Assembly (NCBI GenBank): GCA_902623785.1
Contig: CACNVG010000004.1
Span: 1 to 64,000, forward strand
Direction: 5' to 3'
Length of the DNA stretch: 64,000 nt
From: an uncultured Pelagibacteraceae bacterium
GTDB taxonomy: Bacteria > Pseudomonadota > Alphaproteobacteria > Pelagibacterales > Pelagibacteraceae
The notes below the pieces were generated by a model. The model was not told where the DNA came from. It saw only the letters and a list, made by a program, of their open reading frames with translations, and made no database searches. This document shows, in pieces, positions 1-9,990 of the stretch (the stretch's first letter is position 1; each line of letters opens with the position of its first letter). The position numbers and the translations under genes were made by a program.

Positions 1-766
1 TTACGTTATCTTTACTACGTTTGATTACTTCCAAAGATTTTGCTGAAGATATTTGTGAAATATGATATCTGCAATTATAATCCTGAAGTAAACTTAAGTC
101 TCTTTCAATAATTATTTTCTCTGCACAATCTGGTATTCCGTGTAGACCTAATTTAGTTGCGATAATCCCATCATTGACCTGACCGTTTTTTGCTAATTCG
201 AAATCTTCAGCATGCTGAATGATTAATGAGTTCAAATCGTAAGCAGATTTCATTATTCTAGACATTACTCTTGTGTTTTGAATTGTTTTTATTCCATCTG
301 TGAAACCAATTATTCCTTTTTTTTGTAAAAGGCCGAACTCATTCATATTATTACCTTCAAGATTTTTAGTTAAGGTAGCAGTTGGATATATATTTATTTT
401 TGATTTATCTCGTCCTCTCCTTTTTAAAAAATCAACCATGGAAACGTTATCAATAACAGGTGAAGTATTTGGCATTGTCACAACAGATGTAACTCCACCT
501 GCTAAGGCGGCATTACTTAATGTTTTAAAATTCTCTTTATACTCAAAGCCTGGTTCTCCAACAAAAACTCTCATATCGATTAAACCGGGAAATATATATT
601 TTTCTTTGAGATCTATGAATTTTTCACGTGAGGGAATATTATTTTTATTTACTTTTTTTCCTATTGCCTCAATTTTTCCATTCTCATTAATAATTAAACC
701 ACCTAATTCTTCTATAGAGTTAGCTGGATCAACTATATTTGCATTTAAAAAATATTGTTTCTTCAT
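1..766 (-). CDS. pyrC: Dihydroorotase-like protein (PyrC homologue, probably non-catalytic), C-terminus cut by window edge
   Basis: Reading leftward from ATG at 766, 255 codons stay open to the window edge, so the C-terminal part is missing. The protein aligns along its length with class I dihydroorotases ([42 protein letters not shown]). The metal-binding HxH after the first strand is replaced: the motif reads [10 protein letters not shown], with Arg66 and Phe68 where the two histidines belong and Gly where the substrate-binding Arg belongs. The later HIAHVS-type motif reads HISQISS, so another His ligand is Gln. This matches the inactive PyrC' partners of aspartate transcarbamoylase known in Pseudomonas. 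The start overlaps the pyrB stop by 4 bp (ATGA), so the two are translationally coupled. The family is certain; lack of activity is inferred from the lost ligands. Confidence 0.88.
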   Translation of the reverse strand, partial: MKKQYFLNANIVDPANSIEELGGLIINENGKIEAIGKKVNKNNIPSREKFIDLKEKYIFPGLIDMRVFVGEPGFEYKENFKTLSNAALAGGVTSVVTMPNTSPVIDNVSMVDFLKRRGRDKSKINIYPTATLTKNLEGNNMNEFGLLQKKGIIGFTDGIKTIQNTRVMSRIMKSAYDLNSLIIQHAEDFELAKNGQVNDGIIATKLGLHGIPDCAEKIIIERDLSLLQDYNCRYHISQISSAKSLEVIKRSKDNV

Positions 767-1704
767 TTTTCACAAAAAATTTTTAAACAGGCCATTCTTA
801 CTGCAACACCCAACTCAACCTGTTCTTTGATTACGCTTTTATTTATATCGTCAGCAAGTTTGGTATCAATTTCAATACCTCTATTCATTGGCCCAGGATG
901 CATAATTATTGCGTCTTTCTTTGCTTTTTCTAGCTTGTCAGGAGTTAGGCCATAATACTCATAATATTCTCTATTTGACGACAAAAATGAACTACTCATC
1001 CTCTCATTTTGTAACCTTAACATCATCACTATATCGCAATCCTTCACACCTTCTTTCATATTTGAAAATGTTTTAACCCCAAATTTTTCAATATCTTTTG
1101 GCATGAGATTTGTTGGGGCAACTATATTGACCTCAGCACCTAACATGTTTAACAAAAAAATATTTGATCTAGCTACCCTTGAGTGTAAAATGTCTCCACA
1201 AATAGCAATTCGCAAACCTTCAATTTTTTTCTTTTTTTCAATTATTGTAAGCGCATCTAGCAAAGCTTGTGTTGGATGTTCACGTCTACCATCACCAGCA
1301 TTTAAAACTGAACAATTTACTTTCTGTGAAAGAAGATTTGATGCACCACTATCTTGATGTCTTACTACAATTATATCTGGATGCATTGCATTAAGTGTCA
1401 TTGCGGTGTCGATTAATGTTTCACCTTTTTTAATAGCAGAATTAGTTATATTCATTGACATCACATCTGCACCAAGTCTCTTTCCAGCTAGTTCAAAAGA
1501 ACTTTGAGTTCTAGTCGAAGGTTCAAAAAAAAGATTTATTTGAGTTTTTCCTCTAAGAATATCTAACTTTTTATTTTTACTTTTATTAAGTGAAATAAAT
1601 TTCTTTGCTTCATCTAAGATAAGTTTTACATCTGAAATAGAAAGATCTTGGATACCTAGTAGGTGTTTTTGAGAAATTTTAATAGCGTTGTTGTTTGTGG
1701 CCAT
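763..1704 (-). CDS. pyrB: Aspartate carbamoyltransferase catalytic subunit
   Basis: This enzyme condenses carbamoyl phosphate with aspartate, the committed step of pyrimidine synthesis. The carbamoyl-phosphate loop STRT lies at residues 63-66 ([14 protein letters not shown]), followed by HPTQALLD and the C-terminal [12 protein letters not shown] use ATG at 1704, giving 313 aa, the usual size. An in-frame TTG at 1743 would add 13 residues, but it is a rarer start, has no ribosome binding site and adds nothing conserved. No pyrI regulatory gene is adjacent. The partner is the PyrC-like protein whose start overlaps this stop, which suggests a PyrB-PyrC' complex. The gene lies downstream of ruvX on the same strand. 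Confidence 0.95.
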   Translation of the reverse strand: MATNNNAIKISQKHLLGIQDLSISDVKLILDEAKKFISLNKSKNKKLDILRGKTQINLFFEPSTRTQSSFELAGKRLGADVMSMNITNSAIKKGETLIDTAMTLNAMHPDIIVVRHQDSGASNLLSQKVNCSVLNAGDGRREHPTQALLDALTIIEKKKKIEGLRIAICGDILHSRVARSNIFLLNMLGAEVNIVAPTNLMPKDIEKFGVKTFSNMKEGVKDCDIVMMLRLQNERMSSSFLSSNREYYEYYGLTPDKLEKAKKDAIIMHPGPMNRGIEIDTKLADDINKSVIKEQVELGVAVRMACLKIFCEK

Positions 1705-1745
1705 TAAAACCAACTCTATAGCTTTAAAGTATTGATATTGCAAGC

Positions 1746-2201
1746 TTAATTATTTAAAAATTCAATCGCTCCCTGTAATATAAACGTTGCTGCATTTTCA
1801 TCTATTTTTTGAACTCTTTTAGATACATTAATACCTAATTGACTTGATATCTTAAAGGCACCGACAGTTGATAATCTCTCATCCCATAAAGCAACAGGTG
1901 TATTTGTTTTAATCTCAATCATCTTAGCTTTGTCTAAAGCTGATTGAGAAGAGGGGCCCTTGCTTCCATCCATATTCAATGGATTTCCTACAACAATAGC
2001 CTTTATATTTTCTTGATCAATTATTTCTAAAAGTTCAGTGATAAAATTTTCATGATCAACATATTCTATAGTTTTAAAAGGGGTCGCTATAATTCGTTTA
2101 TGATCACAGATTGAAACACCAATTCTCTTTTTTCCAAGATCTAAACCAATTAACCTTGCGTTTTTATCAATTTTAGACTTGAGTTCCTCTAAAGTGATCA
2201 T
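1746..2201 (-). CDS. ruvX: Holliday junction resolvase-like protein / 16S pre-rRNA nuclease (YqgF family)
   Basis: RNase H-fold protein of 151 aa with the family signatures in order: [13 protein letters not shown] (first catalytic Asp), [22 protein letters not shown] and DENAA with the last acidic residue. In Escherichia coli the family trims the 5' end of 16S pre-rRNA; a Holliday junction role has also been proposed. It is first in the leftward set ruvX-pyrB-pyrC and divergent from gatC, with 50 bp between the start codons. The length is typical and all motif acids are present. Confidence 0.93.
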   Translation of the reverse strand: MITLEELKSKIDKNARLIGLDLGKKRIGVSICDHKRIIATPFKTIEYVDHENFITELLEIIDQENIKAIVVGNPLNMDGSKGPSSQSALDKAKMIEIKTNTPVALWDERLSTVGAFKISSQLGINVSKRVQKIDENAATFILQGAIEFLNN

Positions 2202-2216
2202 ATTGTTTTTTTCTTA

Positions 2217-2222
2217 TATAAT
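2217..2222 (+). promoter_or_regulatory. Candidate -10 box (TATAAT) for gatCAB in the ruvX/gatC divergent gap
   Basis: A perfect TATAAT lies 30 bp before the gatC ATG in the only non-coding gap available to this operon. The surrounding TTATATAA is self-complementary, so it could also serve ruvX on the other strand. No good TTGACA-like box lies 16-18 bp upstream, so this rests on the -10 hexamer alone. Confidence 0.35.
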
Positions 2223-2251
2223 GATATTTTTCTTTTAAATTTAATTATCAT

Positions 2252-2539
2252 ATGAGCATAGATCTTAAAACAATTAAACATATAGCAAAATTATCAAGAA
2301 TTTCCATAGATGATAAAAAAGCAAAAGAACTAGAAAAAGATCTGAATTCTATTTTTGAATTTATTGAAGCACTAAATAAAGTCGATACTAAAAAAGTTGA
2401 CCCATTGACTTCAATAGCAGAAACATCCTTAAAATTAAGAGGCGATGAGGTCAAAACAAAGAATATTAGAGAACAAATCTTAAAAAATTCACCAGACGAA
2501 AATAAAGATTTTTTTGTCGTACCAAAGGTTGTAGAATGA
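2252..2539 (+). CDS. gatC: Asp/Glu-tRNA amidotransferase subunit C
   Basis: The 95-aa subunit that clamps GatA to GatB in the tRNA-dependent amidotransferase, which converts misacylated Glu-tRNA(Gln) and/or Asp-tRNA(Asn) to the amide. The family pattern is clear: an N-terminal helix with IKHIAKLSRI, the Phe/Ile-rich helix NSIFEFIEALNKVDT, then DPLTS and a C-terminal PKVVE. The stop overlaps the gatA start by 4 bp (ATGA). It is the first gene of gatCAB. Confidence 0.95.
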   Translation: MSIDLKTIKHIAKLSRISIDDKKAKELEKDLNSIFEFIEALNKVDTKKVDPLTSIAETSLKLRGDEVKTKNIREQILKNSPDENKDFFVVPKVVE

Positions 2540-3993
2540 GTGATATAATAAATCTTACCTTATCGTCTTTAATCAATAAAATTAAAAAAAAAGAATTATC
2601 TTCACAAGAAATTACAAACGCATATATTGCAAGAGCTGAAAAATCAAAAGATCTAAATACATACATCACTACCGATTTTGAAAATGCAATTGAAAAAGCT
2701 AAAAAATTCGATGAAAAAGGAAATTTTGATTACAAACTTCCTGGAGTACCTCTTGCAGTTAAAGATCTTTTTTGTACTAATAATTTAAAGACAACGGCTG
2801 GAAGTAAAATACTTTCAAATTTTACACCAAGTTATGAGTCCACTGTAACCCAGCATCTATGGGATGAAGGGGCTATTTTACTTGGAAAACTTAATTGTGA
2901 TGAATTTGCAATGGGTTCATCAAATGAAACTAGTTTCTTTGGAAATGTCGAAAGTCCAGTTGGTAAAAAAGTTGTGCCAGGTGGGTCTTCAGGTGGATCA
3001 GCTTCAGCGCTTGCAGCTAAATTGACACCAGCAACTATTGGAACTGATACTGGTGGTTCAATAAGACAACCAGCGTCTTTTACTGGCACTGTGGGTTTAA
3101 AACCAACATATGGCAGTTGTTCTCGATATGGTATTGTTGCATTTGCGTCCTCATTAGATCAAGCAGGACCAATGACTCAGGATGTGTCTGACGCTGCATT
3201 AATGTTAGATGTTATAAGTAAGTACGATACAAAAGATTCAACTTCGGTTAATTTTAAGAGAGGTGATTATTTCAAATCGTTAAGTTCTAATATTAAAGGA
3301 AAAAAAATTGGTATTCCAAAAGAATATAGAGTCGATGGCATGCCTAAGGAGATTGAAAGTTTGTGGCAAGATGGAATTACTTTATTAAAAAAGTTAGGAG
3401 CAAAAATTATAGATATATCTTTACCACACACTAAGTACGCATTGCCTGCTTATTATATAGTTGCACCAGCTGAAGCATCTTCTAACCTAGCTAGGTATGA
3501 TGGAGTAAAGTATGGATATCGTTCTGGGGGAGACAATTTAATCAGTATGTATGAAAACACAAGATCAGAAGGTTTTGGTGATGAAGTAAAAAGAAGAATA
3601 ATGATTGGAACATATGTTTTGTCATCTGGTTATTATGATGCTTATTATTTAAAAGCACAAAAAATTAGAAGATTAATCAAAAATGATTTTGATGAAGCTT
3701 ATAAATCTGTAGATGCAATTTTAACTCCTTCAACACCTAGTTCAGCCTTCAAGATTGGTGACAAAACAAATGACCCTGTGTCAATGTATCTTAATGATAT
3801 CTTTACAGTTCCGGTCAATTTGTCAGGACTGCCAGCTATATCTATTCCAGCAGGTAAAGATAAAAATAATTATCCTTTAGGCTTACAACTAATAGGCAAA
3901 GCATTTGAAGAACAGAATTTATTAAATATTTCGTATTCAATGGAAAAAGAATTAAGTTTCAAAAACAATTTGCAGGATTGGTGGATTAAATGA
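2536..3993 (+). CDS. gatA: Asp/Glu-tRNA amidotransferase subunit A (amidase)
   Basis: The glutaminase subunit that releases ammonia from glutamine for the GatB site. The amidase-signature triad is intact: Lys76 in LAVKDLF, cis-Ser151 in [10 protein letters not shown] and Ser175 in [12 protein letters not shown], each offset by three from the classical GatA numbering. The 485 aa are full length. It overlaps gatC and gatB by 4 bp at each end, so the three subunits are translationally coupled in one operon. Confidence 0.97.
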   Translation: MSDIINLTLSSLINKIKKKELSSQEITNAYIARAEKSKDLNTYITTDFENAIEKAKKFDEKGNFDYKLPGVPLAVKDLFCTNNLKTTAGSKILSNFTPSYESTVTQHLWDEGAILLGKLNCDEFAMGSSNETSFFGNVESPVGKKVVPGGSSGGSASALAAKLTPATIGTDTGGSIRQPASFTGTVGLKPTYGSCSRYGIVAFASSLDQAGPMTQDVSDAALMLDVISKYDTKDSTSVNFKRGDYFKSLSSNIKGKKIGIPKEYRVDGMPKEIESLWQDGITLLKKLGAKIIDISLPHTKYALPAYYIVAPAEASSNLARYDGVKYGYRSGGDNLISMYENTRSEGFGDEVKRRIMIGTYVLSSGYYDAYYLKAQKIRRLIKNDFDEAYKSVDAILTPSTPSSAFKIGDKTNDPVSMYLNDIFTVPVNLSGLPAISIPAGKDKNNYPLGLQLIGKAFEEQNLLNISYSMEKELSFKNNLQDWWIK

Positions 3994-5453
3994 GTAAAAA
4001 TAAAGAATATTTAATAAAGAGAGGTAACTCAGAATACGAAGTTATAATTGGTTTAGAAGTTCATGCTCAAGTTCTTTCAAAATCGAAACTATTTTCTGAC
4101 TCTCCTACAAACTTTGGCGCTGAACCTAATACCCAAGTGAGCTTGGTAGATGCCGCATTTCCCGGAATGCTACCAGTAATAAATGAATTTTGTATCAAGC
4201 AAGCAGTAAAAACGGGCATAGGTCTCAATGCGGCTATAAATAAAAAATCAATTTTTGATAGGAAAAATTATTTTTATGCTGATTTACCACAAGGATATCA
4301 AATTTCTCAATACAAAGATCCAATAGTTGGTGAAGGTTCAATTTTATTAGATTTACCAGATGGAGAAAAAAAAGTTGGTATTGAAAGATTACATTTAGAG
4401 CAAGATGCAGGAAAAAGTATTCATGACATTGATCCCCTAAATACCCTTGTAGACTTAAATAGATCTGGAGTTGCTCTTATGGAAATAGTAAGCAAACCTG
4501 ACTTAAGATCTCCAGAGGAAGTAAACTTATACATCAAAAAACTTAGATCAATTATGAGATATCTTGGAACTTGTGATGGAAATATGCAAGAAGGATCTTT
4601 AAGAGCTGATGTGAACGTTTCAATCAGAAAGACGGGGGATAAGAAATTAGGCACAAGATGTGAAATTAAAAACGTTAATTCTATAAAGTTTATGCAAATG
4701 GCAATCGAATATGAAGCAAATCGTCAGGCTGACATATTAGAAGAGGGAGGCTCTATTGATCAAGAAACTCGTTTATTTGATACAAAAAAAAATGAAACTA
4801 GATCTATGAGGTCAAAAGAAGATGCTCATGATTATAGATACTTTCCTGATCCTGACTTATTACCTCTTGAATTAACTGAAGATTTCATATCAAAAATTAA
4901 GAAAGAAATACCTGAACTACCTGATGAAAAGAAAAAAAGATTTGTAGATAAGTTTAAATTAACTCCATACGAGGCAAATATATTGGTTTCTGATATTGAA
5001 ACATCAAAATATTTTGAAAATGTAATTAAAGATTCAGATATTAAGTTAGCAACAAACTGGATAACAGGTGAGTTATTTGCATTGCTTAATGATAGAAATT
5101 TAGAAATATCAGAAAGTCCCATTTCATCTAAAAATTTATCAACTTTAATTAACCTGATTAAAGATGGAACTATCTCTGGCAAAATTGCAAAAACAGTTTT
5201 TGAAATAATGGCAAACGAAAGTAAAGATCCAAAAAGTATTATTGACGAAAAGGGATTGAAACAACAAAGCGATCCTAAAGAAATTGAAAAAATTGTAGAT
5301 GATGTAATTAAAGAAAACCCTAAAAATGTTGAATTATTCAAATCCGGTAAAGATAAATTGTTTGGTTTTTTTGTTGGTCAAGTTATGAAAAAGACAGACG
5401 GCAAGGCTAATCCTAAGTTAGTAAATGATATCTTAAAGAAAAAATTGAACTAG
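3990..5453 (+). CDS. gatB: Asp/Glu-tRNA amidotransferase subunit B
   Basis: The kinase and transamidase subunit, 487 aa, full length. It begins with the family motif [17 protein letters not shown], continues with [18 protein letters not shown] and the [10 protein letters not shown] loop, and ends with the tRNA-binding YqeY-like tail ([17 protein letters not shown]). It phosphorylates the misacylated tRNA side chain and amidates it with GatA-derived ammonia. The start overlaps gatA by 4 bp. A separate O-methyltransferase gene follows after one base. Confidence 0.97.
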   Translation: MSKNKEYLIKRGNSEYEVIIGLEVHAQVLSKSKLFSDSPTNFGAEPNTQVSLVDAAFPGMLPVINEFCIKQAVKTGIGLNAAINKKSIFDRKNYFYADLPQGYQISQYKDPIVGEGSILLDLPDGEKKVGIERLHLEQDAGKSIHDIDPLNTLVDLNRSGVALMEIVSKPDLRSPEEVNLYIKKLRSIMRYLGTCDGNMQEGSLRADVNVSIRKTGDKKLGTRCEIKNVNSIKFMQMAIEYEANRQADILEEGGSIDQETRLFDTKKNETRSMRSKEDAHDYRYFPDPDLLPLELTEDFISKIKKEIPELPDEKKKRFVDKFKLTPYEANILVSDIETSKYFENVIKDSDIKLATNWITGELFALLNDRNLEISESPISSKNLSTLINLIKDGTISGKIAKTVFEIMANESKDPKSIIDEKGLKQQSDPKEIEKIVDDVIKENPKNVELFKSGKDKLFGFFVGQVMKKTDGKANPKLVNDILKKKLN

Positions 5454-5454
5454 C

Positions 5455-6111
5455 ATGAGTTCAAATCTACCTATTAATAAGCAAATAGAAAAATATATTG
5501 ATGAGCACTCTTTAAAGTTACACCCAGTACAAAATGAAATTATTAAGTATAACGACACACTTGGAAAAAAAAAGAAATTACAAATTTCAATTAACCAATG
5601 TCATTTTTTATATTTAGTAACAAAATTGTTTAAACCTAAAAAAATTTTAGAAATTGGTACTTTTACAGGTCTTAGCTCATTAAGTATGTGCATTGGTCTA
5701 GAAAACGGCTCTAAGATCACCACTATCGATAAAAATAAAGAAACTTCATTAGTGGCGAAAAAATTTTTTGAAAATGCAAAAGTTTCAGATCAAATTGATA
5801 TAATTATTGATGAAGCTACCAGCGGTATCAATAAATTAATAAGCCAAAAAAAATTATTTGATTTAATTTTTATTGATGCTGATAAAGAAAATTACAAAAA
5901 ATATTATGAATCATCTTTTAACTTATTAAAAAAGGATGGCTTTATAATAATTGACAATGTTTTGTGGCATGGGGAAGTTGTAGATAAAAACAATAAAGAA
6001 TACCTAACTGAGATAATTCGAGATTTTAATACACATGTAAACAACGATGTAAGAGTTGAAAATATGATTATCCCAATCGGTGATGGGTTTTCAATTTGTA
6101 GAAAATTATAA
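5455..6111 (+). CDS. Class I SAM-dependent O-methyltransferase (catechol/caffeoyl-CoA type)
   Basis: This 218-aa protein has the O-methyltransferase family 3 pattern: a SAM-binding loop (ILEIGTFTGLSSLSM), an acidic motif for metal and ribose (IFIDADKENYKKYY) and IIIDNVLWHGEVVD. These enzymes methylate hydroxyls of small catechol-like or CoA-bound substrates; the substrate here cannot be read from sequence. The start is one base after the gatB stop and the stop shares a base with the trhO start (TAATG), so it is probably co-transcribed with both. Confidence 0.85.
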   Translation: MSSNLPINKQIEKYIDEHSLKLHPVQNEIIKYNDTLGKKKKLQISINQCHFLYLVTKLFKPKKILEIGTFTGLSSLSMCIGLENGSKITTIDKNKETSLVAKKFFENAKVSDQIDIIIDEATSGINKLISQKKLFDLIFIDADKENYKKYYESSFNLLKKDGFIIIDNVLWHGEVVDKNNKEYLTEIIRDFNTHVNNDVRVENMIIPIGDGFSICRKL

Positions 6112-7013
6112 TGTATACCATCTTTGGTTTTTATAAATTTAAACAATTAAAAAAGATAAGTAAACTTAAAGATAAACTTCAAAATATCATAGATGTTTAT
6201 AAAATTAAAGGAACTATAATTATCTCACCTGAGGGAATTAATGGATCAATTTCTTTCCTAACAAAAAATACTAAACAAATAAAAAAAAGTCTTAAAAAAA
6301 TATTTGCTATTACAAAATTTGATAATGAAAATATTTCTTTAAATAAGTTTATTCCTTTTCATAAAGGGAGGGTGAAAGTTAAAAAGGAAGTTGTTCCAAT
6401 TGGAAAAAGATTAAAAAAAAAAGTCAAATATAATCATCTTTCTCCTAAAGAATGGAATAATTTTGTTTTAAAAAAAGACACTTACATAATTGATACTAGA
6501 AAAGATTTTGAGTTTAGAATTGGAACTTTCAAGAGGTCAATAAATCCAAAATTAAATAATTTTAGAGATTTTTCTAAATATTTTAAAAAATTTGATAAAA
6601 ATTCGAAAATCGGAATGTTCTGCACAGGAGGTATTCGATGTGAAAAGGCTAGCGATTATTTATATGACAAAGGTTATAAAAATGTTTTTCAGTTAAAAGG
6701 TGGCATTATTAATTATTTGTCAAAAATCGATAGAAAAGAAAGCTTATGGACAGGGGAATGTTTTGTATTTGATAATCGTGTTTCTGTGAATCATAAGTTA
6801 AATAAAGGTAAATATTCAATTTGTGCTGGATGTAGAGAACCTATTTCTGATAAAGATAAGAAGTCTGTAAAATTTGAAGAAGGTGTTTCTTGTCCTAATT
6901 GTTATAATAAATCAAGCGAACAACAAAAAGTAAGATTTAGAATGAGACAAAGTCAAATTGATAAAGCAAAAAAAGATAAAAAAAATTACATGTTTAAAAA
7001 AATTTACAAATAG
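6111..7013 (+). CDS. trhO: tRNA uridine(34) hydroxylase (rhodanese-like, YceA/UPF0176 family)
   Basis: The 300-aa protein has an N-terminal acylphosphatase-like domain with SPEGINGSIS, a central rhodanese domain with the active loop CTGGIRCEKAS (Cys171), and a Cys-rich tail (CAGCREP and SCPNC). The family installs 5-hydroxyuridine at tRNA position 34 using oxygen, the first step of the cmo5U/mcmo5U wobble modification. It is Lys-rich like its neighbours. The start overlaps the methyltransferase stop by one base, and the MATE gene begins on the next base after the stop. Confidence 0.9.
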   Translation: MYTIFGFYKFKQLKKISKLKDKLQNIIDVYKIKGTIIISPEGINGSISFLTKNTKQIKKSLKKIFAITKFDNENISLNKFIPFHKGRVKVKKEVVPIGKRLKKKVKYNHLSPKEWNNFVLKKDTYIIDTRKDFEFRIGTFKRSINPKLNNFRDFSKYFKKFDKNSKIGMFCTGGIRCEKASDYLYDKGYKNVFQLKGGIINYLSKIDRKESLWTGECFVFDNRVSVNHKLNKGKYSICAGCREPISDKDKKSVKFEEGVSCPNCYNKSSEQQKVRFRMRQSQIDKAKKDKKNYMFKKIYK

Positions 7014-8390
7014 ATGGTTAAGAAGATTAATTTAACAGCGGATCCAATGTGGCAACTTCTAAGAAGAGTTACATTCCCCGCCAGCATTGGATCGTTATTT
7101 CAAACTTTTTATAATCTGGTTGATACCTTTTTTGCAGGAAAGATATCGCCTGATGCATTAAGTGCTCTAGCAAAATCGTTTCCAATTTATTTTATTATAA
7201 TCGCAATAGGTGTTGGTGTAGGAGCCGGCACTAATACTCTTATCGGAAATTCCATAGGTGAAAAAAAAGAAAAAGTCGCTTCATTATATGTGGCTCAATC
7301 AATAATTTTTGCAATAGTTATTTCACTATTAGTGACATTTATTGGAATTAACTCATCCAATTATCTTCTTCAATTATTAGGGTCATCTCCAAAAAATATT
7401 ATTTTGACTAGGGAATATTTAGATATAATTTTTTATTGCACAGTAATAGTATTGATACAAATATCTTTAAATGGGACATTAAACGCTCAAGGAGATACAA
7501 AAAGTTACAGAAACGTCCTTATATTTACTTTTTTTTTAAACATCATACTTAATCCAATTTTTATTTTTGGTTTTTCGATAATACCTGCTTTTGGAATTTC
7601 AGGTATAGCAATTGCTACAGTTATTTGCCAACTTATTGGAACAATCTATCTAGCGCAAAAAGTTTATTGTTGTAAACTTAGAGAGTATTTATTTGCAAAG
7701 TGTTTTATTCCAAAAATTAACTTTTTAAGTAATCTTACTTTTCAATCTGTACCAATCATGTTTAGCATGTTGTTAATCGGAGTTGGTATATTTAATGTGC
7801 TTTATTTTGTAGGAAAATTTGGAGATATTGCTGCAGCCGGTTATGGAGCTGCTCTTAGAATAGAACAAGTATTCTTACTACCAGTCATAGCATTGAATAC
7901 GGCAGTATTATCAATTGGTGGTCAAAATTTTGGAGCTAGAAACTTTGAAAGGATAAGAGATCTTTATAAAAAAGCATTAATATTTGGTTGTTCATTTATG
8001 ATCATGGCTGGTTTTATTTTATATTTCGGTGCAGAAAATCTTCTTGGGTTAATTACCGATGATCCAGAAACTATTAAGTTTGGATCTTTATATTTAAAGA
8101 TTGCAGCATTGATAGGTCCTATATATCCAACTTTCTTTATTACTACTGCTGTATTTCAGGCTCTTAAGAAACCTATCTTTAGTTTGTATCTAAGTATATT
8201 AAGGCTTACCGCAATTCCTTTTTTATGTTTGTGGTACGTTATTAATATTAAAGGAGGGGGTTACAGCGATATCTTTTATACAATATTAGTTACCAATTGG
8301 ATAATGGGGTTAGTAGTTTTATTTTTTATAGGAACTTTTTTTAATTATATGTTTAAAGATAATAAAAAATATTTTTTTATAAAAAGTTAG
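7014..8390 (+). CDS. MATE family efflux transporter
   Basis: A 458-aa inner-membrane protein with about 12 hydrophobic segments and an internal duplication, typical of multidrug and toxin extrusion exporters. Family features include an N-terminal QTFYNLVDTFFAGK, NGTLNAQGDTKSY between helices, and AAAGYGAALRIEQVFLLP at the start of the second half. The substrate is unknown; these exporters use a Na+ or H+ gradient. The start is the base after the trhO stop. It converges with the ABC permease, with 1 bp between the stop codons. Confidence 0.9.
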   Translation: MVKKINLTADPMWQLLRRVTFPASIGSLFQTFYNLVDTFFAGKISPDALSALAKSFPIYFIIIAIGVGVGAGTNTLIGNSIGEKKEKVASLYVAQSIIFAIVISLLVTFIGINSSNYLLQLLGSSPKNIILTREYLDIIFYCTVIVLIQISLNGTLNAQGDTKSYRNVLIFTFFLNIILNPIFIFGFSIIPAFGISGIAIATVICQLIGTIYLAQKVYCCKLREYLFAKCFIPKINFLSNLTFQSVPIMFSMLLIGVGIFNVLYFVGKFGDIAAAGYGAALRIEQVFLLPVIALNTAVLSIGGQNFGARNFERIRDLYKKALIFGCSFMIMAGFILYFGAENLLGLITDDPETIKFGSLYLKIAALIGPIYPTFFITTAVFQALKKPIFSLYLSILRLTAIPFLCLWYVINIKGGGYSDIFYTILVTNWIMGLVVLFFIGTFFNYMFKDNKKYFFIKS

Positions 8391-8391
8391 A

Positions 8392-9126
8392 TTAACTATC
8401 CTTTTTCATTTTTTTTTCAAGCCGTCTTACTAAGAATGATACAATTAAAATTAATATAAGATACTCTAAGATTAAAAACGTATATATTTCTAGAGGTCTG
8501 TATGTAGTAACAACAAGCTCATTTGCCTTTCTAGTTAAGTCTCCAATACCAATAATCGAAACTAAAGAGGACATTTTTAGAACGTATACAAACTGATTTC
8601 CAATAGCAGGTAGTATATTTCTTATAGCTTGAGGAAGAATAATAAGTCTTAACTTTCTAAAAAAATTAAGTCCCAAAGAACTTCCAGCTTCCCATTGAGG
8701 TTTTCTAATTGAATTTATTCCAGCTCTAAAAATTTCAGCTTGAAATGCACTTTCACTTATAGATAAAGCTATAATACCAGATACAAATGGACTAAAACTA
8801 ATTCCTGTCATAATAGGTAATCCGTAATAAATCCATAAAATCAAAACCAACAAAGGCACAGCTCTAACTATTTCGACATAACCTATATTCAAGTATGTTA
8901 AAAATTTATTTTTGGCCAAGGAAGGAATAGCAACTATTAACCCTAATACTATCGATAGAGATATTGATACGATAGATATAAAGATAGTTGTTGTAAATCC
9001 ACTTAATAAAAATTTTAGATTTGTTAAACCGTTAACATTGTTGGGAGATAATATTAACCAATCTAATTCTTGCTTTCCGCATGATAATAAGAATAATAAT
9101 GAAAATAGTAAAAATAAGTTTTTCAC
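8392..9126 (-). CDS. Polar amino acid-type ABC transporter permease
   Basis: This 244-aa protein has the HisM/GlnP permease fold: about five membrane spans and the EAA loop that contacts the ATPase (EAGSSLGLNFFRKLRLIILPQA). The N-terminus is odd: MKNLFLLFSLLFLLSCGKQ looks like a lipoprotein signal with Cys in lipobox position, ahead of the permease domain. It lies 40 bp downstream of the PheC-like binding-protein gene on the same strand, so the two probably form an operon. No second permease or ATPase gene is adjacent, so the ATPase must be elsewhere or shared. Confidence 0.9.
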   Translation of the reverse strand: MKNLFLLFSLLFLLSCGKQELDWLILSPNNVNGLTNLKFLLSGFTTTIFISIVSISLSIVLGLIVAIPSLAKNKFLTYLNIGYVEIVRAVPLLVLILWIYYGLPIMTGISFSPFVSGIIALSISESAFQAEIFRAGINSIRKPQWEAGSSLGLNFFRKLRLIILPQAIRNILPAIGNQFVYVLKMSSLVSIIGIGDLTRKANELVVTTYRPLEIYTFLILEYLILILIVSFLVRRLEKKMKKDS

Positions 9127-9166
9127 ACTTATATTTATAAAGAATTAATTATTAATAGCTAATTTA

Positions 9167-9931
9167 TTATAAGCTTTTAAGATTGTATTTCGCTAGAAGT
9201 TCTTTAAAGAAACCAGATTTCTTTTTCTTACTAATCCAATCGTTAACGTACTTTCTCCACTTATCATCATTTTTACCAACCATCATTGCTAGGAAGGCAG
9301 GATTTTTTTCACCATCTGGAACAATTGCTAATTGTGGATATTTTATAACTAATTTGTTGGCTTCAGTTGAACTAGTAATATTACCATCAGCTCTTCCTGC
9401 TAGCACTTCCTGGAAATCTCTTGCAGGTGCCTCTACTGAATTTAATTTGGATTTAGGAAAAAATTCTTTAGCTTTTTCCTCTTGTGAGGTTCCAAGCGTT
9501 GTTGCGATTGTAACATCTTTATTGTTTAAAGAATCCCAAGTTGAAAACTTACTTAAATTTTTCTTTAAAACCAATGGAACAGTTCCATATTTGTAGTAGG
9601 TCTCTGTGAAACCTGCTACTTCTGCTCTTTTAGGAGTTTTTGTTACACTTGTTGAAATATCATATCTGTCTGAAGTTATTCCAGAAACTATAGTTTTCCA
9701 TTCAGCAGGAACAAACTTAATTTTTACACCCATGTCTTTTGCAAGTTCGTTCATGACGTCAATGTCAAAACCTTTGTAAGTATTTGTAGACGGATCTTTT
9801 ATAGTCATTGGATCCCAGTCTCCAGTAGTTCCAACTCTTAACTCTCCGTTTGAAAGGATTTTGTCTAAAGAAGAAGCGTTCGCCGAAAATGAGAATAATA
9901 AAGTAAATAATAATATGATAATTTTTTTCAT
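9167..9931 (-). CDS. Periplasmic solute-binding protein, family 3, resembling cyclohexadienyl dehydratase (PheC)
   Basis: The 254-aa protein has a Sec signal peptide (first ~19 residues, cleaving near FSANA/SSL) and a family 3 binding fold: [31 protein letters not shown] and [21 protein letters not shown]. The opening and the STEA motif (about residues 180-190) look closer to PheC, which arose from this fold, than to typical amino acid receptors. The adjacent permease argues for an uptake receptor. I read it as a binding protein for an amino acid or keto-acid-like compound, with enzymatic PheC as the alternative. Confidence 0.82.
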   Translation of the reverse strand: MKKIIILLFTLLFSFSANASSLDKILSNGELRVGTTGDWDPMTIKDPSTNTYKGFDIDVMNELAKDMGVKIKFVPAEWKTIVSGITSDRYDISTSVTKTPKRAEVAGFTETYYKYGTVPLVLKKNLSKFSTWDSLNNKDVTIATTLGTSQEEKAKEFFPKSKLNSVEAPARDFQEVLAGRADGNITSSTEANKLVIKYPQLAIVPDGEKNPAFLAMMVGKNDDKWRKYVNDWISKKKKSGFFKELLAKYNLKSL

Positions 9932-9990
9932 AAGAATTTAATAAGGTAATTTATGATATTTTTCTATGCTAACCTTGACGCAGTTAAATT

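Noticed and set aside
300-830. A 176-codon plus-strand open frame opposite the dihydroorotase-like gene.
   Set aside because: It is the antisense of a conserved coding frame that runs off the window and has no family similarity of its own.
1705-1743. TTG start at 1743 for pyrB.
   Set aside because: TTG without a ribosome binding site, adding 13 unconserved residues; ATG at 1704 gives the family length.
4832-5341. A 169-codon minus-strand frame inside gatB.
   Set aside because: Shadow of gatB. The Ser/Phe-rich composition is typical of antisense in AT-rich genes.
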